Source of the DNA: an uncultured Lachnospiraceae bacterium
GTDB lineage: Bacteria > Bacillota > Clostridia > Lachnospirales > Lachnospiraceae
Length of the DNA: 7,888 bases
Reading direction: 5' to 3'
Assembly: GCA_902773445.1 (NCBI GenBank)
Contig: CACYEU010000073.1
Coordinates: 1-7,888 of the forward strand
A model generated the notes under the pieces. The model had not been told where the DNA came from. It saw only the letters and a list, made by a program, of their open reading frames with translations, and made no database searches. How positions within the stretch are numbered: the first letter of the stretch is position 1; every line of letters starts with the position of its first letter. Below are positions 1 to 4,736 of the stretch, piece after piece. The translations under genes were made by a program, and so were the position numbers.

Positions 1-65
1 GCCGCGGGAACAGCATAGTGACCTTCCTGTGCCTTCTGAAACATGACTTTTGTATTGACAAGCAT
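1..65 (-). CDS. Class II ketose-bisphosphate aldolase, N-terminal fragment (cut by window edge)
   Basis: Only the first 21 codons are visible. The peptide begins MLVNTKVMFQKAQEGHYAVP, which matches the N-terminus of class II (zinc-dependent) aldolases of the fructose-/tagatose-bisphosphate family: a T-K-x(2-3)-L/F stretch, then KAQ, then a G-x-YAVPA strand. The AVPA form is more like GatY/KbaY-type enzymes than the YAVGQFN form of glycolytic Fba, but so short a stretch cannot fix the substrate. The start is well supported: AAGGAGGA (73-80, minus strand) lies 7 nt upstream and overlaps the stop codon of the preceding yjbQ-like gene, so the two are probably translationally coupled. Family members cleave a ketose (bis)phosphate to dihydroxyacetone phosphate and an aldehyde in the cytoplasm. 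As the last visible gene of the leftward operon it probably supplies the carbon-cleavage step; that is inference. The zinc ligands lie outside the window. Confidence 0.8.
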   Translation of the reverse strand, partial: MLVNTKVMFQKAQEGHYAVPA

Positions 66-79
66 AGCAGTATCCTCCT

Positions 80-610
80 TTATTCACCCATCACAACGAC
101 CCTGCATTTTCTGGGGCGTTCTCTGGTTCTGTCAAAATCTACAAAATAGATATATCCGGTCGTTCCGACTGCCAGTTTGCCGTCTTCAACTTCCAGTGTT
201 GCGCTGTTGCCGAGCAGCGTGGCCTTCATGTGCGCGTCGCAGTTGAGCAGAGCGGTCTTGTCTCCTCCGGGCAGATAAGCCTCAGCATCCGGCCAGGAAG
301 CGACATCCGCATAGTGCTCCGGTCCGGGATACATATACTGGCCGGCCGGCGGTACTTCAGTCTGATCGGGAATGATCTTGCAGAGAGCATCATTGAGATC
401 GACCTGAAGGAATTCCGTGCCGTCTTCAGTCGTGTCATGTACATACTCTTCAAAGAAGACTGAACATGTCGTATGCGGTGAAATGATCGTGACGATACCG
501 CTCTTGATTCCACTGTTGGCGATCGCTTCCTTTACCTGCGGAGTGATATTGATAAACGTCGGTGTTGTTCCGTGAGATTTCAGGTTGATCTGTTCTTTGT
601 AAATATTCAT
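80..610 (-). CDS. YjbQ-family (UPF0047) protein with an internal insertion
   Basis: The 176-residue protein is recognised as UPF0047/YjbQ by its ordered motifs: SPHTTCSVFFEE (residues 45-55, H46), NCDAHMKATLLGNS (123-136, D125 and H127), a DGKLAVGT strand (143-150) and a closing FDRTRERPRKCRVVVMGE segment. E. coli YjbQ is about 138 residues. This one carries roughly 35-40 extra residues between the two histidine motifs (about 76-120), rich in P, G, Y and D. The usual GTWQ motif reads GTTG here (149-152), so the W and Q are lost. E. coli YjbQ has been linked to weak thiamine-phosphate synthase activity, but the family's true role is unsettled. The start ATG has AGGAGA (617-622, minus strand) 6 nt upstream, inside the last codons of the isomerase gene, and only 1 nt separates the genes. 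Its position between a TIM-like isomerase and an aldolase suggests a role in sugar-phosphate metabolism; this is inference. Confidence 0.85.
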   Translation of the reverse strand: MNIYKEQINLKSHGTTPTFINITPQVKEAIANSGIKSGIVTIISPHTTCSVFFEEYVHDTTEDGTEFLQVDLNDALCKIIPDQTEVPPAGQYMYPGPEHYADVASWPDAEAYLPGGDKTALLNCDAHMKATLLGNSATLEVEDGKLAVGTTGYIYFVDFDRTRERPRKCRVVVMGE

Positions 611-611
611 C

Positions 612-1307
612 TTAGTTCTCCTGTCTTTCTTTATATGCCTTTACAATTGCTTCAGCCATTTCCTGCACGCGTACAGCAGGAGAGGGAGCGTTCAGGATCC
701 CTGATGTGGCGCCGGTTCCGTCTGCTCCGAGCCGTACGACATTGTAACAATCGTCTGCGGTGACAACGCCGGAAGCGATCATGACAAGGACATCCGGATT
801 GACCTTGTGCAAGGCAGCTACTGTTTCCGTGACATAGGAATCATCGGCGGTCTTGCCGGTTCCGATCAGGTCGGTGGGCTCGGCCAGAACAATATCAGCG
901 TCCAGGCAGGCAACAGCAGCGGCTTCTTTTGTGCTGTCAGCGCACACGACGGTGATCATCTCCAGTTCTTTTGCGCGCTTGATGCAGGCGTTCAGTTCAG
1001 CAACCGTTTTCTGATTCTCAGCATGATTGAGGAAAACGGCATCAGCGCCGGCTTCTTTGAGAGACTCCGGAAGAACATGTCCCATACCGCGTCCCGGTGT
1101 CAGCGGGTCGAGAGACTGAGCGCACACAATGATGTGGGAGGTGTTCTCTTTGACCATGCGAATGTCCGCATACGGACATGTAAAGTAGATCTGGAGCCCT
1201 GTTTTTGCGGCTGTCTCATCAGTTGACTTAGCCAGCTCCAGACTCTTTGATCCGTAGAGGTAGGATTTAGGGTTAACGATTAAAAAGGGACGTTCTGCTT
1301 TGACCAT
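612..1307 (-). CDS. Triosephosphate-isomerase-family protein, short archaeal-like form
   Basis: The 231-residue TIM barrel keeps the catalytic set. There is an N-x-K motif (VNPKSY, N12 and K14), a catalytic His-Glu in FLNHAENQ (H95, E97), and a catalytic Glu in AEPTDLIGTG (E143) leading into the flexible loop 6 (to K152). Phosphate-binding glycines appear in ASG (about 178-180) and LGADGTGATSG (193-203). Bacterial glycolytic TpiA is about 250 residues, with NWK and YEPVWAIGTG; the shorter length, the NHAE motif and the EPTDLIGTG loop are closer to archaeal TIM and to the TIM paralogues of bacterial sugar operons. It may interconvert DHAP and glyceraldehyde 3-phosphate, or isomerise another small ketose/aldose phosphate such as an erythrulose phosphate. 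The start is supported by GAGGAGA (1314-1320, minus strand) 6 nt upstream. It is the first gene of the leftward operon, about 44 nt behind a predicted start of transcription, and its stop nearly abuts the yjbQ-like start. Confidence 0.85.
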   Translation of the reverse strand: MVKAERPFLIVNPKSYLYGSKSLELAKSTDETAAKTGLQIYFTCPYADIRMVKENTSHIIVCAQSLDPLTPGRGMGHVLPESLKEAGADAVFLNHAENQKTVAELNACIKRAKELEMITVVCADSTKEAAAVACLDADIVLAEPTDLIGTGKTADDSYVTETVAALHKVNPDVLVMIASGVVTADDCYNVVRLGADGTGATSGILNAPSPAVRVQEMAEAIVKAYKERQEN

Positions 1308-1334
1308 AAGATTTCTCCTCTCTTGTGAGCGCAG

Positions 1335-1350
1335 GTTAAAACGTTTTTAC
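1335..1350. promoter_or_regulatory. Putative LacI-family operator (or cre-like site)
   Basis: GTTAAAACGTTTTTAC is an inverted repeat with a central CG; the half-sites GTTAAAAC and GTAAAAAC agree in 7 of 8 positions. An A-rich half-site around a central CG is typical of LacI/GalR-family operators, which include CcpA cre sites. It begins just downstream of the predicted transcription start (about 1351) of the leftward operon, where a bound repressor would block initiation or early elongation. The fit to the cre consensus is only partial, so a dedicated sugar repressor encoded elsewhere is equally possible. Confidence 0.5.
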
Positions 1351-1357
1351 AATATTA

Positions 1358-1386
1358 ATAATACTGTTCATAAAGACATATGTCAA
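1358..1386 (-). promoter_or_regulatory. Sigma-A promoter of the isomerase-yjbQ-aldolase operon
   Basis: On the minus strand a perfect -35 TTGACA (1381-1386) is followed by a 17-nt spacer and TATTAT (1358-1363; five of six match TATAAT). Transcription would begin near 1351, giving a leader of about 44 nt before the ATG at 1307. A 10-bp perfect palindrome, GACATATGTC (1375-1384), overlaps the -35 box and could be a further protein site. The match is strong by sequence alone, but no expression evidence is available. Confidence 0.75.
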
Positions 1387-1604
1387 GAACAAATGACTAG
1401 TTAAAATTAAATTATATAATCTTATGCACAGAACATAATAATAAATAAACGGTAATTTACGGCAAATACCCACTATTTCTATACAATCTAAGCAATTTAT
1501 TAAATCATATGTATAAATGCAGAAGTATCAAGACAAGCAAACGAACAAATGTCATCATGGAACTTCGGAGAGAGTGTATTTACTCATATGTTCTAAAAAA
1601 ATGA

Positions 1605-1633
1605 TTGTTAAACTCGGGCAGTTGTAATAAAAT
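1605..1633 (+). promoter_or_regulatory. Candidate sigma-A promoter of the gutM-srlA-srlE operon
   Basis: TTGTTA (1605-1610; four of six match TTGACA) is followed by a 17-nt spacer and TAAAAT (1628-1633; five of six match TATAAT). Transcription would start near 1640, leaving a leader of about 54 nt before the gutM ATG. The -35 box is weak, as would fit a promoter needing an activator, but in AT-rich DNA such matches also arise by chance. Confidence 0.45.
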
Positions 1634-1693
1634 TTACATATATAAAAAACGCAATTCTGTAACACCAAAACCGCACCGGATGGAGACAAGTCT

Positions 1694-2167
1694 ATGAAGC
1701 TCAGCCCGATATCAATCATGCTCCTGGTCGTGATCGTCCTGCTGATCGCGCAGTCTTTTGGCGGATATCTGCAGGTTCAGGATTATAGGAAAGCCATCCG
1801 GAGAATGCACAGTCTGGGCAATGTCGGCATGGGACAGAGACGCGGGAGATTCCTGAACGGTCATATCGCGATTATCGCCTGTGACAATGAGGGTGTTATC
1901 ACAGGAGCCGAAGTGATGGATGGCATCGGCGTCTGGTCACGCTTCCATTCGGTTGATACTTTTCTCGGAGAAAAGCTCGTCGGCAACAGCATCTATACAT
2001 TTCTTGACATGACGAAAGATTTTGATAAGAAGCGATTTAAAAGGTGGCGCGGATACATCCGGGCTTTTGAAGCGCTTGAAGTCAGGCTGACTGACCGTGA
2101 GCTGACCAGAGAGCAGGAAAAATATATGGCTGAGAAAGAAGCCAAAAAAAGGAAGAGAATGAAGTAA
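1694..2167 (+). CDS. gutM: Glucitol operon activator protein GutM
   Basis: The 157-residue protein has one N-terminal hydrophobic segment (about residues 6-24) followed by a soluble domain. The domain carries the GutM signature: GNVGMGQRRGRFLNGHIAI (42-60), then an IACDNEGVI strand and an EVMDGIGVWSRF stretch (73-84). E. coli GutM (about 119 residues) has the matching VGVGRSSGRF arrangement. Here a C-terminal extension of about 40 residues ends in a strongly basic tail (KEAKKRKRMK), probably helical. In E. coli GutM activates the glucitol operon together with a repressor; the N-terminal hydrophobic segment suggests a membrane-linked role. GGAG (1682-1685) lies 8 nt before the ATG. The gene heads an operon with srlA and srlE, with a 107-nt gap to srlA, and probably matches PTS gene expression or activity to the substrate. 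No separate SrlR or GutR regulator gene is present. Confidence 0.9.
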   Translation: MKLSPISIMLLVVIVLLIAQSFGGYLQVQDYRKAIRRMHSLGNVGMGQRRGRFLNGHIAIIACDNEGVITGAEVMDGIGVWSRFHSVDTFLGEKLVGNSIYTFLDMTKDFDKKRFKRWRGYIRAFEALEVRLTDRELTREQEKYMAEKEAKKRKRMK

Positions 2168-2274
2168 ACCAAACAGTATGCAGCCTGGGATCCGGTCATG
2201 CAGGGCCCGTGAACGGAAACCGGAGTTTCATAGAAATTGTAACTGTGGAAACTATGTAAAAAAGGAGGGAACGA

Positions 2275-2793
2275 ATGGCTTTAATTTCCAAAATCGCTGA
2301 AGGTTTCATGTCCCTGTTTACTGCGGGCGGCGATACCTTCAAAGGCTGGGTCACAGGCATCATTCCTATGGTTGTCTGCCTGATGACTTTCGTCAATTCG
2401 ATCATTAAGCTGGTCGGTACAGAGCGAGTCGAGCGCTTCGCAAGAAGAATCACCAGATTTGCTGTGCTCCGCTACACTCTGCTTCCGCTTCTGGCGGTGT
2501 TCTTCTTGGGTAACCCGATGTGCTATACGTTCGGAAGATTCGTGGATGAAAAGTATAAGCCCGCTTATTATGATGCAGCGGTCAGCTTTGTCCACCCGAT
2601 CACCGGACTTTTTCCGCATGCCAACGCAGGTGAGTTGTTTGTCTGGATGGGTATTGCGCAGGGTCTGATGGATAAAGGACTCAAGGTCGGCGGCCTGGCT
2701 GTCCGTTACTTTATCGTCGGTCTTATCGTAATCCTGCTCAGAGGTCTCCTTACCGAGAGAATCTACGCGTTCATGACGCGGGATAAAGCATAA
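2275..2793 (+). CDS. srlA: PTS glucitol/sorbitol-family transporter subunit IIC
   Basis: The 172-residue membrane protein aligns by eye along its length with E. coli SrlA (EIIC, about 187 residues). Shared blocks are the N-terminal FTAGGDTFKGWVTGIIP (15-31), the VERFARR turn (52-58), a LGNPMCYTFGRF segment (78-89), DEKYKPAYYDAA (91-102), and GLFPHANAGELFVWMGIAQG (111-130). Hydrophobic segments lie at about 25-47, 66-87 and 142-160. Together with the IIC part of SrlE it forms the membrane channel that brings in glucitol or a related polyol while it is phosphorylated. The start has an excellent AAGGAGGG site (2262-2269) 5 nt upstream. The gene lies 18 nt before srlE and is surely cotranscribed with it. 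Glucitol is the family default; the true substrate is not proven by sequence. Confidence 0.95.
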   Translation: MALISKIAEGFMSLFTAGGDTFKGWVTGIIPMVVCLMTFVNSIIKLVGTERVERFARRITRFAVLRYTLLPLLAVFFLGNPMCYTFGRFVDEKYKPAYYDAAVSFVHPITGLFPHANAGELFVWMGIAQGLMDKGLKVGGLAVRYFIVGLIVILLRGLLTERIYAFMTRDKA

Positions 2794-2811
2794 AGAGAGG
2801 GGGATCGAAGA

Positions 2812-3801
2812 ATGTATAATACAATTAAAATCAACGCTGGTGACGGCGGCTGGGGCGGCCCCCTCACAGTCACACCTACAGAAAAATGTCATACAGTCCT
2901 GAGTGTTACCGGTGGTGGAATCCATCCCATAGCTCAGAAGCTTGCAGACCTTTCCGGCGGCGTTGCTGTCGACGGATGGAAGACAAATCTTCCGGACGAT
3001 GAGATCATGATCGCAGTCGTTGACTGCGGCGGCACAGCTCGCTGCGGCGTCTATCCCAAAAAGGGAATCTTCACAGTCAACCTGATGCCTGTCGGACAGT
3101 CCGGTCCTCTTGCGCAGTTTATTACACCTGATATCTATGTTTCATCTGTCAGAGAGCAGGATATCGAAGTTCTCGGCGAAGCAGCAGATGTTCCGGAGAC
3201 CAAAGCAGCACCGGCGGCTGAGGAAGCAGCACCGGCAGCAGAAGAAGCAGCAGCCGCTGCAGCTCCGGCTCAGAAGCAGGGATTTGTCGTCAGACTCGGC
3301 AAAGGCGTCGGCAGTGTTGTCGGCAAATTCTTCCAGGCAGGACGTGAGACGATCGAAATGGTCATCAAGAATGTCCTTCCGTTCATGGCCTTTACAAGTA
3401 CACTGCTTGGTATCATCAGTGCCAGCGGACTTGGTAATCTTATTGCAAAAACAATTGCACCTCTGTGCGGAACACTTCCGGGAATGCTGGTCATCTGTCT
3501 GATTTGTTCCCTTCCGTTCCTGTCACCGATCCTCGGACCGGGCGCAGTTATCGCACAGGTCGTCGGAACACTCCTCGGTGCACAGTTTGCAACAGGAGCG
3601 ATCCCGGCCAAGTATGCGCTTCCGGCCTTGTTCGCTATTGACGGCCAGGTCGGTGCGGACTTCGTACCTGTCGGTCTGAGTCTTGGTGAGGCAGAACCGG
3701 AGACCATCGAGTATGGTGTTCCTGCCGTTCTGTTCTCCCGTATTGTGACCGGTCCTTTGGCAGTTATTATTGCTTTCATTTTCAGTATTGGCATGTTTTA
3801 A
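2812..3801 (+). CDS. srlE: PTS glucitol/sorbitol-family transporter subunit IIBC
   Basis: The 329-residue protein matches E. coli SrlE (about 319 residues) in layout. An N-terminal EIIB domain (about 1-122) begins with the GDGGWGGPL block (10-18) and holds VDCGGTARCGVYPK (70-83). C72 in the DCGG motif is the likely phosphocysteine; C78 is nearby. A low-complexity linker of Ala, Glu and Pro (about 124-155) follows. The EIIC part (about 157-329) has ETIEMVIKNVLPFMAF (179-194), SPILGPGAVIAQV (238-250) and PALFAIDGQVGADFVPVGLS (271-290), all typical of the family. EIIB passes phosphate from EIIA to the incoming polyol. The ribosome site is a G-rich run (about 2796-2803) 8 nt before the ATG. No EIIA gene (srlB) follows, which is unusual for a gut/srl operon, so EIIA must come from elsewhere. 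A hairpin lies just past the stop codon. Confidence 0.95.
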   Translation: MYNTIKINAGDGGWGGPLTVTPTEKCHTVLSVTGGGIHPIAQKLADLSGGVAVDGWKTNLPDDEIMIAVVDCGGTARCGVYPKKGIFTVNLMPVGQSGPLAQFITPDIYVSSVREQDIEVLGEAADVPETKAAPAAEEAAPAAEEAAAAAAPAQKQGFVVRLGKGVGSVVGKFFQAGRETIEMVIKNVLPFMAFTSTLLGIISASGLGNLIAKTIAPLCGTLPGMLVICLICSLPFLSPILGPGAVIAQVVGTLLGAQFATGAIPAKYALPALFAIDGQVGADFVPVGLSLGEAEPETIEYGVPAVLFSRIVTGPLAVIIAFIFSIGMF

Positions 3802-3810
3802 TCAACACTT

Positions 3811-3840
3811 CATGGCGCTCCTTAAATGAGGGGCGCCATG
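3811..3840 (+). terminator. Strong hairpin after srlE, weak or partial terminator
   Basis: CATGGCGCTCC (3811-3821) pairs with GGGGCGCCATG (3830-3840) over 11 bp with a single G-U wobble, around an 8-nt loop. It begins 9 nt after the srlE stop codon. The following bases, GTTATCC, do not form a U-tract, so this is not a textbook intrinsic terminator on either strand. It may instead stabilise the PTS mRNA 3' end or allow read-through into the HAD gene, which has no obvious promoter of its own. Confidence 0.45.
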
Positions 3841-3880
3841 GTTATCCGGTGTTGGTCCGACCGGAAGAGAAAGATTTAGT

Positions 3881-4561
3881 ATGCAATCCCGCTACGAGTA
3901 CATTATTTTTGACCTGGACGGCACATTGATTGCTTCCGCGGAAGGGGTCATCGACGCATTTGTCTATGCCCTGAGTCACTTCGGGATCGAAGCAACAGAC
4001 CGCGAGAGCATGAAGAAACTGGTCGGTCCGGTCATCAAGGAATCCTTCCAAAAGGTCTATCATTTCGACGGAGATGATCTCGACCGGGCACTCAGGTATT
4101 ATCATGAGTCTTACGAAACGGAAGGAGTCTATAAAGTACCTCTTTTTGAAGGCGTGGAAGACATGCTGCGCATTCTGCAGGATGCAGGAAAGACTCTTCT
4201 GGTCGTCACAGCCAAACAACAGGAAATAGCGGAGAGTGTTCTCCGTTATGTCGGAATCGATTGGTATTTCCGGGCAGTCGTTGGGCCCAGCCGGTCAGAG
4301 AGCAGGACAGATAAGAGCGTATTGATCAATAAAGCGCTGCGCTATCTTGAAGAGCATGAATGCGGGGGAGCTCCCGCACTGATGCGGACTGTCATGGTCG
4401 GAGACCGGTATTTTGATATCGAAGGGGCTGTCGAGGACGGGATCGATTCCATCGGGGTTCTCTATGGTTACGGAGACCGGCAGGAACTGACTGACGCCGG
4501 TTCAACATGGCTTGCAGAGTCTCCCGAAGAAGTGATCAGGATTATCAATAGCGAAATCTGA
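3881..4561 (+). CDS. HAD-superfamily phosphatase, phosphoglycolate-phosphatase-like
   Basis: The 226-residue protein has all four HAD motifs: FDLDGT (10-15; nucleophile D11, acid D13), the motif II threonine in VVTAK (T110), a motif III lysine (K145) and VGDRYFDI (173-180; D175 and D179 for Mg2+). A helical cap (about 17-85) lies between motifs I and II, as in subfamily I enzymes of the phosphoglycolate phosphatase / beta-phosphoglucomutase type. It should be a cytoplasmic phosphatase acting on a small phosphorylated metabolite, but the family is too broad to name one. The ribosome site is poor: GGAAGAGA (3863-3870) sits about 10 nt or more before the ATG. I see no clear promoter between the srlE hairpin and this start, so expression may depend on read-through from the PTS operon. 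A clean terminator follows at 4604-4639. A role in clearing a sugar phosphate made by the PTS pathway is possible but is inference. Confidence 0.85.
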   Translation: MQSRYEYIIFDLDGTLIASAEGVIDAFVYALSHFGIEATDRESMKKLVGPVIKESFQKVYHFDGDDLDRALRYYHESYETEGVYKVPLFEGVEDMLRILQDAGKTLLVVTAKQQEIAESVLRYVGIDWYFRAVVGPSRSESRTDKSVLINKALRYLEEHECGGAPALMRTVMVGDRYFDIEGAVEDGIDSIGVLYGYGDRQELTDAGSTWLAESPEEVIRIINSEI

Positions 4562-4580
4562 GCCTGTCAGATAACAGGCT
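4561..4580 (+). repeat. Small perfect hairpin at the end of the HAD gene
   Basis: AGCCTGT (4561-4567) and ACAGGCT (4574-4580) form a perfect 7-bp stem around a 6-nt loop, starting on the last base of the HAD stop codon. No U-tract follows. It lies 23 nt ahead of the main terminator and may help protect the mRNA 3' end. Confidence 0.4.
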
Positions 4581-4603
4581 GAATCACTGCTGATCGATCA
4601 TAA

Positions 4604-4639
4604 AGCACCGGGTACCGCAGAGTGCCCGATGCTCTTTTT
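4604..4639 (+). terminator. Intrinsic terminator after the HAD gene
   Basis: AGCACCGGGTAC (4604-4615) pairs with GTGCCCGATGCT (4622-4633), with one C-A mismatch and one G-U wobble, around a 6-nt loop. CTTTTTG follows, so there is a short U-tract. It separates the PTS/HAD block from the ispD-uvrBA block. Confidence 0.75.
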
Positions 4640-4666
4640 GTGTATGCCGATTTGAAAATGATTGAC

Positions 4667-4694
4667 TTGAAACTTCTTCTTTTTATGGTATGAT
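4667..4694 (+). promoter_or_regulatory. Sigma-A extended -10 promoter of ispD
   Basis: TTGAAA (4667-4672; four of six match TTGACA) is followed by a 16-nt spacer and TATGAT (4689-4694; five of six match). A TG one base before the -10 box gives the extended form TGGTATGAT. A second candidate -35, TTGACT (4662-4667), would leave an over-long 21-nt spacer. Transcription would start near 4701, about 30 nt before the ispD start. It lies directly after a terminator, as expected for a new transcription unit. Confidence 0.65.
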
Positions 4695-4725
4695 AGATTG
4701 GTCAGTCAATCAGGACAGCAATTTT

Positions 4726-4736
4726 AAGGAATGATG
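4726..4736 (+). promoter_or_regulatory. Unusual ribosome binding site and tandem ATG at the ispD start
   Basis: AAGGA (4726-4730) directly abuts the ATG at 4731, and a second in-frame ATG follows at 4734, 3 nt past AAGGA. Both gaps are shorter than the usual 5-9 nt. The other purine-rich match, AGGA at 4712-4715, is 15 nt or more upstream. Either start gives essentially the same protein, so the true one is not decided by sequence. Translation is expected to be modest. Confidence 0.5.

Larger units (their letters stand above)
1308..1693. other. Divergent AT-rich intergenic control region
   Basis: This 386-bp stretch separates the leftward isomerase operon from the rightward glucitol-type PTS operon and is clearly more AT-rich than either flank. 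It contains the leftward promoter and its operator near 1335-1386 and a candidate rightward promoter at 1605-1633. Between about 1390 and 1600 I see no convincing gene, tRNA or strong hairpin. The heptamer CATATGT occurs three times (from 1377, 1506 and 1585). One 15-codon ATG frame (1549-1596) has no ribosome binding site and is not called. The length and AT content leave room for regulator sites serving both operons. Confidence 0.7.

Noticed and set aside
807..1226. A 139-codon plus-strand open frame opposite the TIM-like gene
   Set aside because: The minus-strand protein has all catalytic TIM motifs and a good ribosome site; the plus-strand product matches nothing I recognise.
1549..1596. 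A 15-codon ATG frame in the intergenic region, considered as a leader peptide
   Set aside because: No ribosome binding site, no run of regulatory codons and no terminator/antiterminator pair follows.
2191..2224. TCCGGT/ACCGGA inverted repeat between gutM and srlA, considered as an attenuator
   Set aside because: A 6-bp stem with a 22-nt loop and no U-tract is not convincing; srlA follows with a strong ribosome site.
2281..2925. A 214-codon open frame on the minus strand across srlA and the start of srlE
   Set aside because: It lies antisense to two clear PTS genes, and its product is rich in H, D, C and R without any recognisable domain. It is a shadow of the real coding strand.
4697..4710. 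ATTG-GTCAGT-CAAT near the ispD transcription start, considered as a TetR-type operator
   Set aside because: Only the outer 4 bp of each arm match; that is too weak to call in this composition.
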